Origin: Jejubacter calystegiae
GTDB lineage: Bacteria; Pseudomonadota; Gammaproteobacteria; Enterobacterales; Enterobacteriaceae
Direction: 5' to 3'
DNA: 64,000 bases
NCBI RefSeq assembly: GCF_005671395.1
Contig: NZ_CP040428.1
Span: 3,224,001-3,288,000 of the forward strand
A program made the position numbers and the translations under genes. The notes below the pieces were generated by a model. The model was given only the letters and a program-made list of their open reading frames with translations, had not been told where the DNA came from and ran no database searches. Positions 16,648-26,241 of this stretch are shown piece after piece; positions within the stretch are counted from its first letter, which is position 1; each line of letters starts with the position of its first letter.

Positions 16648-17823
16648 ATGACTTTCAATCCTGACTGGCAGCGGCTCTACCAGCAAATGTGTGACTGGCG
16701 CGCCGCCATTCATCGCTATCCGGAACTGTCTCATCAGGAGACGGCGACCACTGAATATATTGTCCAACAACTCTCGACTTTCCCTGCGTTGCAGATTACG
16801 CGTCCGGCGCCGACCGGCGTTGTGGTACGGCTGAAGGGTGCCCATCCGGGGAGGACGATCGCTTTTCGCGCCGATATTGACGCACTGCCGGTAACGGAGA
16901 AGACCGGTTTGCCTTTCCAGTCCATAAGACCCGGGCTGATGCACGCCTGCGGGCATGATATGCATACCGCCATGCTGATGGGCGCCGCGAGCATGCTGGC
17001 TGATTGCCAACAACGTCTGAAGGGCGAGATCCTTTTTATTTTTCAGCGCGGCGAAGAGATGTCGCCAGGCGGTGCGAAAGAGTTGGTCGAGTCCGGCGCT
17101 TTGCAGGGCGTCGGGATGTTTTTCGCGTTGCACGTTTTACCGGCTCTGGCCTGCGGTACCATTGCCCTGAAGCGCGGTATCGCTACTGCGAATCGCGATA
17201 CCTTTAATATCCGATTACAGGGTAAAGGGGGGCATAGTTCTATGCCTCATCTGCTTGTTGATCCCTGCGTTGCTGCTGCTGAAACGCTGCTGGCATTGCA
17301 GACGATCGTGTCCCGGGAAGTGAATCCCCGTGATAGCGCCGTGCTCTCTGTATGTAGCCTGGTGTGCGGCGACGGCACTACCGCGGCGATTCCAGACGAT
17401 GCCCGTCTCTGTGGCACCAATCGCACCTTTAGCGTATCGGTCCGTCGGCAGCTGAAGCAGGCGATAACACGCATAGTACAGGGCGTCGCACTGGCTCATC
17501 GCTGCGATGCTGAGGTGATTTTCGACGATTGGGACTACTCGGCCATAGTAAATGATGAAGGGTTATGTGATATCGCCGCTGATGTGATACGACATCTGGT
17601 GGGTGAGTCTGGTCTCAGGCTGGAGCCCGAACCCATGTGCGTCGGCGAGGATTTTTCAGAATATCAGGCGCTGGCGCCGGTCTGTTTCGCCTGGCTGGGC
17701 GTCGGGAGCGGGCAGGGGGAACAACCTGCGCTGCATAACGCTCATTTCAATCCCAGACAGGAAGCGATGCTGCTGGGGCTCAAATACTATGTGGAGCTGG
17801 CGCGACGGCTGGTAATGTCGTGA
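16648..17823 (+). CDS. M20 family amidohydrolase (hippurate hydrolase-like)
   Basis: A 391-residue cytosolic metallo-amidase. It has RYPELSHQETATTEYI at the N-terminus, the metal site MHACGHDMHTAML at about residues 92-104, GEEMSPGGAKELVESGAL, a HVLP segment, a dimerisation lid (GKGGHSSMPH) and the C-terminal metal-binding GEDFSEY. These are the M20D hallmarks of hippuricase and N-acyl amino acid or IAA-amino acid hydrolases. The substrate is not defined by sequence. The nearby glycine cleavage genes make N-acylglycine (for example hippurate, which releases glycine) an attractive guess. Confidence 0.8.
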   Translation: MTFNPDWQRLYQQMCDWRAAIHRYPELSHQETATTEYIVQQLSTFPALQITRPAPTGVVVRLKGAHPGRTIAFRADIDALPVTEKTGLPFQSIRPGLMHACGHDMHTAMLMGAASMLADCQQRLKGEILFIFQRGEEMSPGGAKELVESGALQGVGMFFALHVLPALACGTIALKRGIATANRDTFNIRLQGKGGHSSMPHLLVDPCVAAAETLLALQTIVSREVNPRDSAVLSVCSLVCGDGTTAAIPDDARLCGTNRTFSVSVRRQLKQAITRIVQGVALAHRCDAEVIFDDWDYSAIVNDEGLCDIAADVIRHLVGESGLRLEPEPMCVGEDFSEYQALAPVCFAWLGVGSGQGEQPALHNAHFNPRQEAMLLGLKYYVELARRLVMS

Positions 17824-17838
17824 CAGTAGGTTGGAAAG

Positions 17839-17863
17839 CAGGGGCCGCCGTTGGCGACCCCTG
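17839..17863. terminator. Hairpin between convergent genes
   Basis: CAGGGGCCGCC (17839-17849) pairs with GGCGACCCCTG (17853-17863) with one mismatch. It lies between the M20 and nifJ stops and could serve both; no T run. Confidence 0.45.
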
Positions 17864-17874
17864 AGCCTGAATGG

Positions 17875-20800
17875 CTATCGACGAGCATCTGGATGGAAGG
17901 CGCTTGCGGGTCTGTCTGCAATGCTTTCATAAGTGGCCCATTTTTGCCAGGCCACGTGTTGCGCGATATCCATCAGCCGTTGCGCCTCCTCGGGATTCTG
18001 ACGCATTAGCGCCAGGAATCGCGTCTCGTGTTTGCGATATTCGTACAGAGGAATAGTGGGGCGCAGGCAGTCGAGGGTGAATGGATTATGGCCTTTTTCA
18101 CGCAGTACCGGATTGTAGCGAATCAGCGGCCAGTGCCCGGAATCTACAGCACGCTTCTGCTGCTGTAGACCCTGCTGCATATCAATACCGTGAGCGATGC
18201 AGTGGCTGTAGGCGATAATCAGCGAAGGTCCGGGGTAGGCTTCGGCTTCGCGCATGGCCTGTAGCGTCTGCTGGGGGTTCGCGCCGAAGGCCACCCTGGC
18301 CACATAGACGTTACCGTAAGAGATGGCCTGGAGCGCAATATCTTTTTTCGCCATGGTCTTACCGCCGACGGCAAATCTGGCGGTAGCGCCCAGAGGCGTG
18401 GATTTGGACATCTGCCCACCGGTGTTGGAATAGACTTCAGTATCCATCACCAGCACGTTCACGTCACGGCCGGAAGCCAGTACGTGATCCAACCCCGAAG
18501 AACCAATATCATAGGCCCAGCCGTCTCCGCCGACGATCCAAACGGAGCGACGAATTAAATGATCCAGCAAGCTGGACAGATTCAGCGCCTGTGTGGAAGA
18601 GTCGTTGGCCAAACGTTCGCGCACTTTTGCCAGGCGTTGGCGCTGGCGCTGAATATCCGATTCAGTCTGCTGAGGAGCGTCGATTATTTCATCGATCAGC
18701 GCCTGATCCAGACGCTGCGCGAACGCCTGTAGCGCCAGCGTTGCCTGATGTCTGTGGTGATCGGCCGTCAGGCGGAATCCCAGACCGAATTCGGCGTTAT
18801 CCTCAAATAGCGAGTTAGACCAGGCGGGGCCCCTTCCGTCACGGTTTTGCGACCACGGCGTTGTGGGCAGATTACCGCCATATATTGACGAACATCCCGT
18901 CGCGTTGGCCACCATCATGCGGTCGCCGAATAGTTGGGTCAGCGTTTTCAGATACGGCGTTTCACCGCAGCCTGAACAGGCACCGGAGAATTCAAACAGC
19001 GGCTCCAGATACTGCACGCCGCGTACGGTAGAAAAGTCGATAGTTGAACGCTCTGGCCATGGAATGCGGCGGAACCTGGCCAGAGAATCTTTTTCGCGTG
19101 CCAGAATGGGCAGTTTATCCGTCAGGTTGATAGCCCGAATCTCATTCCCTGCGTCATCCTTCGCGCGTACCGGACAGGCTTCGACACAAAGATTACAGCC
19201 GGTACAATCCTGAGGATACACTTGCAGGGTATAGCGCGTATCGGGGAAGCCGCGGGCGCTGATTGGTGCGCTTTTGAAGCCCTGCGGCGCGCCATCGAGC
19301 CAATCCTGGTGATAAAATTTCGCGCGGATGGCGGCATGAGGGCAGACAAATGAACAGTTGCCGCACTGAATGCAGAGTTCTTCTCGCCATTCGGGGATTT
19401 CCAGTGCGATGTCGCGCTTTTCCCAGCGCGCCGTTGCGGTAGGCCAGGTGCCGTCGGCAGGTAACATTGACACCGGAATACGATCGCCGCGATCCTGCAG
19501 CATCTGGGCGGTGACTTCACGTACAAAACGCGGCGCTTCCGGCGCAATAGACCATCCCATCTCCGCCGCGCCGGTTATCTGCTGCGGCACCGTGACCCGA
19601 TGTAAGTTCGCCAGCGTCGCGTCGACGGCGGCAAAGTTTTTATCGACCACGGCACGTCCTTTCTTGAGATAGGTTTTCTCAATGCTCTTTTTGATAAGTG
19701 TGATGGCGCGCTGTTTGGGCATAACGTCAGACAGCGCGAAAAAGCAGGTCTGCATAATGGTGTTAATGCGTGAGCCCATTCCCGTATCCCGGGCGACGTC
19801 GGCGGCATTGATCACATAGAAAGAGAGTTTTTTCTGCTGGATTTGGCGCTGTACGTCGGCCGGCAGGTGAGACCAGACCTCAGCCGCGGAATAGGGGCTG
19901 TTTAGCAGGAAAGTGGCCTGCGGCGCGGCCCAGGCCAACAGCTCCAGATTCTCCACGAAGTTGAACTGATGGCAGCCAATAAAGTTCGCCGAACCGATCA
20001 GATAAGGCGCGTCGATAGGATCGGGGCCAAACCGTAAGTGGGATGTCGTACGCGAACCTGACTTTTTCGAATCGTAAACAAAGTATCCCTGAGCGTGATA
20101 TTCGGGAAGTTCGCCGATAATCTTGATGCTGTTTTTATTGGCGCCGACGGTGCCGTCGGCACCCAGGCCGAAGAACAGAGCGCGGACCTGGTTATTCGGC
20201 TCAATATGCCAGCTTTCGTCCCACTCCAGGCTGAGGTGCGTGACATCGTCGTGGATTCCGATGGTAAAGAAACGCCTTGCGTTTGGGCGCTGCTGGTTTT
20301 CCAGCACGGCTTTCACCATAGCTGGCGTAAACTCTTTCGATGACAGGCCGTAGCGGCCGCCGCTTAGTAACGGCAATTGGGCCATTTTCCCCTGCTGTAA
20401 CGCTGCAACCAGCGCTCCCAGCGTATCAAGGTAGAGCGGCTCGCCATTGGCGCCGGGTTCTTTGGTACGATCCATTACCGTAACGAACTTCGCGGTGGCG
20501 GGAAGAGTGTTTACCAGAGCTTCCGCCGGGAAAGGACGGAACAGGTGTACGGTCACCACGCCGTATTTACCGCCCCGGGCATTCAGAACGTCGATCGTCT
20601 GACGCGCCGTTGAGGCGCCGGAGCCCATAATCACCATGACCTGTTCAGCGTCGGGCGCGCCATGATAATCAACCAGATGATAACGTCGGCCGGTCAGTTG
20701 AGCGAAACTCTCCATGGTTTGTTCGACGATTTGCGGCACGCGATCGTAGTAGGCGTTTACGCTTTCGCGTCCCTGAAAGTAGGTATCCGGGTTCTGTGCC

Positions 20801-21462
20801 GTACCGCGCATCACTGGGCGATCGGGATTGAGCGCTCTGGCCCGGTGTTCGCGCACCAGGCGATCGTCGATCATGGCGCGGATTTGCTCGTCGCTCAGGC
20901 GAGATATTTTATTGACCTCGTGAGAGGTGCGAAAACCGTCTAAAAAGTGAATAAAAGGAATGCGTGACGCCAGCGTTGCCGCATGGGCTATCATCGCCAT
21001 ATCCTGGGCCTGCTGGACAGACGCTGCACAAAGCATGGCGAAACCGGTGGTTCTGGCGGCCATAACGTCCTGATGATCGCCGAAGATGGATAATCCCTGT
21101 GCCGCCAGTGACCGGGCCGCAACGTGGAATACCGCGCTGGTGAGCTCGCCGGCGATTTTATACATATTGGGCAGCATTAACATCAGCCCCTGAGAGGCGG
21201 TAAAGGTGGTGCTGAGCGCGCCAGCCTGTAACGCGCCGTGCACCGTGCCCGCTGCGCCGCCTTCGTGCTGCATCTCCATAATGGTCGGTACGTCGCCCCA
21301 GATATTCGTTACCTGTCGGGTCGCCCACTCATCGGCCAGCTCCGCCATATTGGAAGAGGGCGTAATGGGGTAAATAGCGCAGATTTCGCTGACTTTATAG
21401 GCAATCCAGGCAGCGGCCTCGCTGCCATCCATCATCACCATCGTATTATGCTGTTCGCTCAT
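17875..21462 (-). CDS. nifJ: Pyruvate:ferredoxin/flavodoxin oxidoreductase
   Basis: A 1195-residue homologue of E. coli YdbK/NifJ. It oxidises pyruvate with CoA to acetyl-CoA and CO2, reducing ferredoxin or flavodoxin; it can also run in reverse. Domain I has YPITPSSNMAELADEW. Two [4Fe-4S] clusters are indicated by CIQCGNCSFVCPHA and CTGCNLCVEACPV. The TPP domain has CSGCGETPYLKTLTQLFGDR and GDGWAYDIG with EVYSNTGGQMSKS. ATG 21462 overlaps the upstream stop as ATGA and has AGGAGG. Translational coupling to an FAD/Fe-S partner suggests electrons pass to or from NAD(P)H there. Confidence 0.92.
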   Translation of the reverse strand: MSEQHNTMVMMDGSEAAAWIAYKVSEICAIYPITPSSNMAELADEWATRQVTNIWGDVPTIMEMQHEGGAAGTVHGALQAGALSTTFTASQGLMLMLPNMYKIAGELTSAVFHVAARSLAAQGLSIFGDHQDVMAARTTGFAMLCAASVQQAQDMAMIAHAATLASRIPFIHFLDGFRTSHEVNKISRLSDEQIRAMIDDRLVREHRARALNPDRPVMRGTAQNPDTYFQGRESVNAYYDRVPQIVEQTMESFAQLTGRRYHLVDYHGAPDAEQVMVIMGSGASTARQTIDVLNARGGKYGVVTVHLFRPFPAEALVNTLPATAKFVTVMDRTKEPGANGEPLYLDTLGALVAALQQGKMAQLPLLSGGRYGLSSKEFTPAMVKAVLENQQRPNARRFFTIGIHDDVTHLSLEWDESWHIEPNNQVRALFFGLGADGTVGANKNSIKIIGELPEYHAQGYFVYDSKKSGSRTTSHLRFGPDPIDAPYLIGSANFIGCHQFNFVENLELLAWAAPQATFLLNSPYSAAEVWSHLPADVQRQIQQKKLSFYVINAADVARDTGMGSRINTIMQTCFFALSDVMPKQRAITLIKKSIEKTYLKKGRAVVDKNFAAVDATLANLHRVTVPQQITGAAEMGWSIAPEAPRFVREVTAQMLQDRGDRIPVSMLPADGTWPTATARWEKRDIALEIPEWREELCIQCGNCSFVCPHAAIRAKFYHQDWLDGAPQGFKSAPISARGFPDTRYTLQVYPQDCTGCNLCVEACPVRAKDDAGNEIRAINLTDKLPILAREKDSLARFRRIPWPERSTIDFSTVRGVQYLEPLFEFSGACSGCGETPYLKTLTQLFGDRMMVANATGCSSIYGGNLPTTPWSQNRDGRGPAWSNSLFEDNAEFGLGFRLTADHHRHQATLALQAFAQRLDQALIDEIIDAPQQTESDIQRQRQRLAKVRERLANDSSTQALNLSSLLDHLIRRSVWIVGGDGWAYDIGSSGLDHVLASGRDVNVLVMDTEVYSNTGGQMSKSTPLGATARFAVGGKTMAKKDIALQAISYGNVYVARVAFGANPQQTLQAMREAEAYPGPSLIIAYSHCIAHGIDMQQGLQQQKRAVDSGHWPLIRYNPVLREKGHNPFTLDCLRPTIPLYEYRKHETRFLALMRQNPEEAQRLMDIAQHVAWQKWATYESIADRPASAFHPDARR

Positions 21463-23093
21463 TTGCGGGCCTCCTCTGCGACCATTTCTATAGCGTGACA
21501 AGGGCACTGCTGGAAGCAGGCGGCGCACCCGGAACAAAGGGTGTAATCGAAGCGGTATCGCAGTCCTTTGCCCAATTTAATGACGGCGCCTTCCGGGCAG
21601 GCGCCGTAACAACCGTCGCATTCAAAACAGTTGCCGCAGGAGTAGCAGCGAGTGGCCTCATAACGCGCCTGAGCATCGGTCAGTCCGCCGATGATTTCAT
21701 CGAATCCTTCACGTTGTTCCGGGGTGATTTCCGGCTGATGGGCGGCATCGGCATCGGTGTTGTACCACAGATGCAGGCCGGGATATTCCATGACGGGAAC
21801 CGGCTCCGGTTTGCTGTAGGGCTGGTTGCGTAGCCAGCCGTCGATATGACGAGCCGCTTTTTTGCCGTGGCCGGTAGCGATTGTGACCGTACGTTCGGAG
21901 GGCACCATGTCTCCACCGGCGAAAATGCCGGAAACGCTGGTCATCATATGTTCATCGACATCGACCACTCCGTCATTGTGCAGCACGATTCCAGGAATAC
22001 GCTTCAGCACCGCGAGATCGACCTCCTGACCCAGCGCCAGAATCAGGCTGTCGGCATTAAGTGTTTCAAAACGCCCGGTGGGCTGAGGACGACCGTTGGC
22101 ATCGACTTCCATCTCTTCGATGGTCATGGCGTCGCTGTCGATCTGGCGGATGGTACGCAACCAGTTAATCTTAATACCTTCTTCTATAGCTTCGTCAGCT
22201 TCAAACGCGTGGGCTGGCATGTGTTCCCGATCCCGGCGATAGATGATCATCACCTCTTCGGCGCCAAGGCGACGGGCGGTACGCGAGGCATCCATGGCAG
22301 TATTGCCGCCGCCGTATATGGCGACGCGGCGCCCCAGTTTCGGCGCTTCGCCACGTTCGACGGCATCCAGATAACTTACGGCGTCCAGAATTTTTCCCGC
22401 CTCTCTGGCGGGAATATCCACTTTTTTCGCCAGATGGGCGCCGATAGCCATAAATACGGCGTCAAATCCTCCACGCTGTTTTTCCGCCATCACATCTTCC
22501 ACTTTGTGATTCAACTTCAACGTGACGCCGGTATCCAGAATCTGTTGGATTTCGCGATCCAGAATGTCTCTGGGCATACGGTAGGCTGGGATGCCAAAGC
22601 GCATCATGCCGCCAGCCATCGGGCCTGCTTCGTGAATTTCGACCTGATGACCCAGGCGCCGTAAATGCCAGGCGCAGGAAAGCCCGGACGGCCCGGCGCC
22701 AATTATCAGCACTTTTTTACCGCTGGGCGTCGCGCTCCACGTCGGTTTCCAGCCGTTTTTCAGCGCCTGGTCGCCAAGGTAACGCTCGACGGCGTGGATA
22801 CTGACGGATTGATCCACCTGGGCACGGTTGCAGCTATTTTCGCACGGATGGTAGCAGACCCGGCCATGGACGGCGGGCATAGGGTTGTTTTCAATCAGGC
22901 TTTGCCAGGCTTCTTCATTGCGTCCTTCCTGCGCCAGTGCGAGCCAGGCCTGAATATTTTCGCCTGCTGGACAGGCGTGGTTACAAGGGGGAAGAGAATC
23001 CCGGTAGATTGGTTTATGACGACGAACCGGGCCGGTGCCGGAAAGACCGGACAGGTCTGGCGGTAGGGTCATGTCTTTTTTGCTCTTATTCAT
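21459..23093 (-). CDS. GltD-like FAD/NADPH oxidoreductase with C-terminal 2[4Fe-4S] domain
   Basis: A 544-residue protein. The N-terminal Fe-S domain has CNHACPAGENIQAW and CYHPCENSC (residues about 37-91). An FAD-binding VLIIGAGPSGLSCAWHLRR follows near 127, then an NAD(P) site (AIYGGGNTAMDASRTARR, near 262) and a GG-D flavin motif (FAGGD). A bacterial ferredoxin-type end holds two clusters (CYSCGNCFECDGCYGACP and CSGCAACFQQCP). It resembles the glutamate synthase small subunit but no large subunit is nearby. Its stop overlaps nifJ, so it most likely moves electrons between NADPH and the pyruvate oxidoreductase. Confidence 0.85.
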   Translation of the reverse strand: MNKSKKDMTLPPDLSGLSGTGPVRRHKPIYRDSLPPCNHACPAGENIQAWLALAQEGRNEEAWQSLIENNPMPAVHGRVCYHPCENSCNRAQVDQSVSIHAVERYLGDQALKNGWKPTWSATPSGKKVLIIGAGPSGLSCAWHLRRLGHQVEIHEAGPMAGGMMRFGIPAYRMPRDILDREIQQILDTGVTLKLNHKVEDVMAEKQRGGFDAVFMAIGAHLAKKVDIPAREAGKILDAVSYLDAVERGEAPKLGRRVAIYGGGNTAMDASRTARRLGAEEVMIIYRRDREHMPAHAFEADEAIEEGIKINWLRTIRQIDSDAMTIEEMEVDANGRPQPTGRFETLNADSLILALGQEVDLAVLKRIPGIVLHNDGVVDVDEHMMTSVSGIFAGGDMVPSERTVTIATGHGKKAARHIDGWLRNQPYSKPEPVPVMEYPGLHLWYNTDADAAHQPEITPEQREGFDEIIGGLTDAQARYEATRCYSCGNCFECDGCYGACPEGAVIKLGKGLRYRFDYTLCSGCAACFQQCPCHAIEMVAEEARK

Positions 23094-23244
23094 AACATTG
23101 CTTATTTCTTATAGGTGTTTTAACAATGATTAACCCCGACGTAGCTCTGGATATCGGCGGATTTATATTCCGGTATCCGGCGCCGTTTGCTGCGGTGGCG
23201 CCACGGCGGCTTACATTAGGGATAACCCCGAAGAAAAAGCGGTA

Positions 23245-23271
23245 AAAAGAGATCTCGCTATGATCTCTTTT
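23245..23271 (-). terminator. Minus-strand terminator
   Basis: AAAAGAGATC (23245-23254) pairs with GATCTCTTTT (23262-23271). Read on the minus strand the stem is followed by a T run, matching the end of the decayed symporter gene. Confidence 0.6.
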
Positions 23272-23735
23272 CAGTAAATGGCGACCCGGGAATGCCCCGG
23301 AATTTGTCGTATTTCAGAACCAGCAGAAAACTGGACAGACTGACCAAAGAGCCGACAATAACGGCGTAAATGTCCTGGGGGGGCCCCGGCGATCTGCCAG
23401 AACAGACCGGCGCGAGGCGTGACATTATCGGCCAGTAGACCAAAAAGACAGGCGGCAAATGGTCCGGCTGCGTGGATCGTAAAAGCGAAAACCAGCAGTT
23501 CGATTATCTGTCGGCTAAAAAACGCGATGATAATCCCAACTGTGATGACGACCCGCTTGCAAGCGGTAATTTGTGCTACGGCCAACGTACCGGCCAGCAT
23601 TATGGTACCAGGGTGTCGACCCGCCAGATGATAATCGCCGGTATTTTTGATTCTTGATTTTGCATACAGCGATACGCCTGGCATGGTGATGATATAGGTG
23701 ACGATCGTGGTCACGATGATGGTATGGCTGCTCAT
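23258..23735 (-). pseudogene. Decayed sodium:solute symporter (SSS family)
   Basis: The start (MSSHTIIVTTIVTYIITMPG, then YAKSRIKNTGDYHLAGR) and a GTIMLAGTLAVAQI segment are the N-terminus of an SSS symporter. The reading then jumps to a C-terminal-like part (VFAFTIHAAGPFAACLFGLLADNVTPRAGLFWQIAG). The final piece, YAVIVGSLVSLSSFLLVLKY, is in another frame. About 300 internal residues are missing relative to the usual 450-550, and a frameshift separates the last part. It is a deletion remnant with no expected transport activity. Confidence 0.7.
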
Positions 23736-24513
23736 CGGATTTTCCTTGTTGTCAGGAGTCATCTGATAAGAGCAAGCATTGAGCCAACTCAGGGTGCTGT
23801 GAGTCATTTTTGCCGGCGACATAAAGATTTTTATCAGTGGCGTTTCCGGGAATGCGCCTCGAGGCGCCAGGGAATAAATACGAAACCTATGAAATCCAGA
23901 TAGAAAAAATCAAATAAATAACAATGGAATAGTCTGGTTTTTCTTTCAATAGTTCAACATGAACATGACGAATTTCTCGTTTCTGTATCCGTATGGAAAA
24001 GCTCCGCGAAACGGATAAAAGCTACGCGGGATGTCTCATAATGATACGTTTTACTGAAACGAGAATGAGTTTTTTGATAGGCCGTAGGGCGATTGTCCTT
24101 CGTGGCGTATATTGTGGATATCGTCAGAAAAGGCAGGGCTACTGAAGAATTGCATTCCAGTTTTAATGTCTCTGGTGAATAGCCGGTTAAGAACGCTGCG
24201 CTGGAACCACCGCAATATGGGGGCTGAAACGAGGAGGCTTATCTGTTTTTTTATATATTTCGGGGTGTTTGTTGCTAACGATTAAATAACGTTGCTAGTG
24301 TCTCTTTTTGATAAGATGATATGAAACGAGTCAGCTTGAAAAAAAAGAGTGGTTTAAGCGTTCAGGTATATCTCATGAATAAAGATTAATATGTCTTTTC
24401 AGTGGTAATGATGTTTCTGATTCTCTTTTATTTTATTATATAACAATGAGTTAATGTGTTTTCATTCTGGATGTTTCTTTGATTGACAGTGCTTTTTTTA
24501 TTTAAAATATACC
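23736..24513. other. Gene-free AT-rich stretch before gcvT
   Basis: About 780 bases contain no credible coding region. I looked for a glycine riboswitch (tandem aptamers with conserved GGAGAG and GGG cores) and did not see one. The stretch may hold decayed sequence and the distal promoter region of the gcv-type cluster. Confidence 0.5.
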
Positions 24514-24535
24514 AAATGTGATTATCTTCACACTT
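24514..24535 (+). promoter_or_regulatory. CRP-binding site upstream of gcvT cluster
   Basis: AAATGTGA-N6-TCACACTT: both core halves TGTGA (24517-24521) and TCACA (24528-24532) are exact with the 6-base spacer and good flanks. Its centre lies about 95 bases before the gcvT start, so it could activate a promoter around 24566-24590. This suggests carbon-limitation control, unlike the GcvA/GcvR-controlled gcvTHP of E. coli. Confidence 0.75.
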
Positions 24536-24619
24536 TTATTCATTATCAGCAACGACAATCCATGTCACTATTCATCGTGTGGTTATTTTATCTGATATGA
24601 ACACCAGTAAGGGGGATTA

Positions 24620-25723
24620 ATGCCCGACCTTAAGAGAACAGCATTATATTTCCAGCATGAAAAAAAACAGGCGCTAATGGTCGATTTTCATGGCTGGCTA
24701 ATGCCTTTACATTATGGTTCGCAAATTAACGAGCATCATGCAGTGCGGAACGATGCGGGAATGTTCGATGTTTCCCACATGACAATTATTGATTTGCATG
24801 GTGAAAAGACATTTCTATTTTTACGTTATTTATTAGCGAATGATGTCGCTAAGTTGACGACGCCGGGAAAGGCATTGTATTCAGCGATGTTAACGCCCGA
24901 GGGCGGAGTTATTGACGATCTGATAGTCTATTTCTTCACGCACAGATTTTGCCGTATGGTGGTGAATTCAGCGACCCGTGAGAAAGACCTTGCCTGGATA
25001 GAAAAGCACGCCGCGTATTATTCCGTTGCGATAGAAGTTCGTGACGACCTCTCTCTGATTGCGATCCAGGGGCCGAATGCCCAACATAAAGTTTCGCAAT
25101 TGCTTACGCCCGCTCAGCGCGAGGATATTGCAGACATGAAGCCGTTTTTTGGTATTCAAACCGGTCGACTATTTATTGCGACTACCGGCTATACCGGCGA
25201 GAAAGGCTATGAAATCGCTCTGCCTTCAGAACTGGCTGAGGAGTTTTGGCAAAAACTGGAACAGGCCGGCGTTCGGTGCTGCGGGCTGGGAGCGCGCGAC
25301 ACTCTCCGCCTGGAGGCTGGCATGAATCTTTATGGCCAGGAGATGGATGAAACAACCTCGCCGCTGGTTGCAAATATGGAATGGACAATTAGCTGGGAAC
25401 CTCAGGATCGTGGTTTTGTTGGAAGAAAAGCGCTGGAAAAACAGCGTGACGCCGTGAATGAACAACTTGTTGGTCTGATTATGCAGGGCAAAGGTGTTTT
25501 GCGGAATCATCTTCCGGTTATATGCGAAGATCGGCAAGGTAATACGTGCAGCGGTGTGATAACCAGCGGTTCGTTTTCCCCCACGCTGCATTGCAGTATC
25601 GCCCTTGCGCGGGTACCGACAAACGTGGTCGATCAGGCGAGCGTTATTTTGCGAGGTGAACCGCAGGTAGTTCGGATCGTAAAACCCGTCTTCGTTCGCA
25701 ACGGCAAGCGTGTTGTTGATTAA
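24620..25723 (+). CDS. gcvT: Aminomethyltransferase (glycine cleavage T protein), accessory copy
   Basis: A 367-residue protein close to E. coli GcvT throughout: [28 protein letters not shown], the folate-site [12 protein letters not shown] (residues 95-105), [20 protein letters not shown] and [20 protein letters not shown]. It transfers the aminomethyl carbon from GcvH to tetrahydrofolate, giving methylene-THF and ammonia. GGGGG precedes the ATG. It starts the plus-strand cluster gcvT-gcvH-gcvP-agcS-fhs-folD, a gene set not arranged this way in E. coli, so it is probably a second system beside a housekeeping one. Confidence 0.92.
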   Translation: MPDLKRTALYFQHEKKQALMVDFHGWLMPLHYGSQINEHHAVRNDAGMFDVSHMTIIDLHGEKTFLFLRYLLANDVAKLTTPGKALYSAMLTPEGGVIDDLIVYFFTHRFCRMVVNSATREKDLAWIEKHAAYYSVAIEVRDDLSLIAIQGPNAQHKVSQLLTPAQREDIADMKPFFGIQTGRLFIATTGYTGEKGYEIALPSELAEEFWQKLEQAGVRCCGLGARDTLRLEAGMNLYGQEMDETTSPLVANMEWTISWEPQDRGFVGRKALEKQRDAVNEQLVGLIMQGKGVLRNHLPVICEDRQGNTCSGVITSGSFSPTLHCSIALARVPTNVVDQASVILRGEPQVVRIVKPVFVRNGKRVVD

Positions 25724-25791
25724 CATTTCTGGAACATGTCTAAATTTCCAGACGTTACAGCAGCAGAGAATATAACAAGGGAACATGCGTT

Positions 25792-26178
25792 ATGAACAAT
25801 ATTCCGACAGAACTTAAATATACCGATACGCACGAGTGGTTAAAAGATGAAGGCAATGGTTTATATCGGGTAGGCATCACTGAACACGCGCAGTCATTAT
25901 TGGGTGATATGGTTTTTATTGATTTGCCTGAAAGTCAAAAAAACTATGAGATGAATGAAAATTGTGCAACGGCAGAGTCGGTTAAAGCTGCTTCAGATAT
26001 TTACGCGCCAATCAGCGGAGAAGTTATTGAGGTCAACGCCGGGCTTGTGGATATGCCTGAGCTCATTAACCATTCACCCTATGAAGATGGCTGGATATTC
26101 GTTATTAAGAGCAGTGATCCGTCACAACTGAATGATCTTTATAGTCCTCAGGAGTATCAAGCGCTTATCGCCGAGTAA
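25792..26178 (+). CDS. gcvH: Glycine cleavage H protein (lipoyl carrier), accessory copy
   Basis: A 128-residue protein. The lipoyl attachment site is Lys65 in [16 protein letters not shown], at the same place as in E. coli Gcv[19 protein letters not shown] and [13 protein letters not shown] are also typical. It carries the aminomethyl group between P and T proteins. It lies 68 bases after gcvT with AAGGGAA upstream. Lipoylation would rely on the host LipA/LipB/LplA. Confidence 0.93.
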   Translation: MNNIPTELKYTDTHEWLKDEGNGLYRVGITEHAQSLLGDMVFIDLPESQKNYEMNENCATAESVKAASDIYAPISGEVIEVNAGLVDMPELINHSPYEDGWIFVIKSSDPSQLNDLYSPQEYQALIAE

Positions 26179-26241
26179 TTTATGACTTTGATAGCCAGAT
26201 AAGGTGACAAGCAAGCTGATTACCAGTAAGGAATGTTTATT

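Noticed and set aside
21846..22664. A 272-residue plus-strand frame
   Set aside because: Antisense to the GltD-like gene, whose Fe-S and FAD motifs are clear.
23736..24619. Glycine riboswitch before gcvT
   Set aside because: No tandem aptamer core visible by eye; a covariance search would decide.
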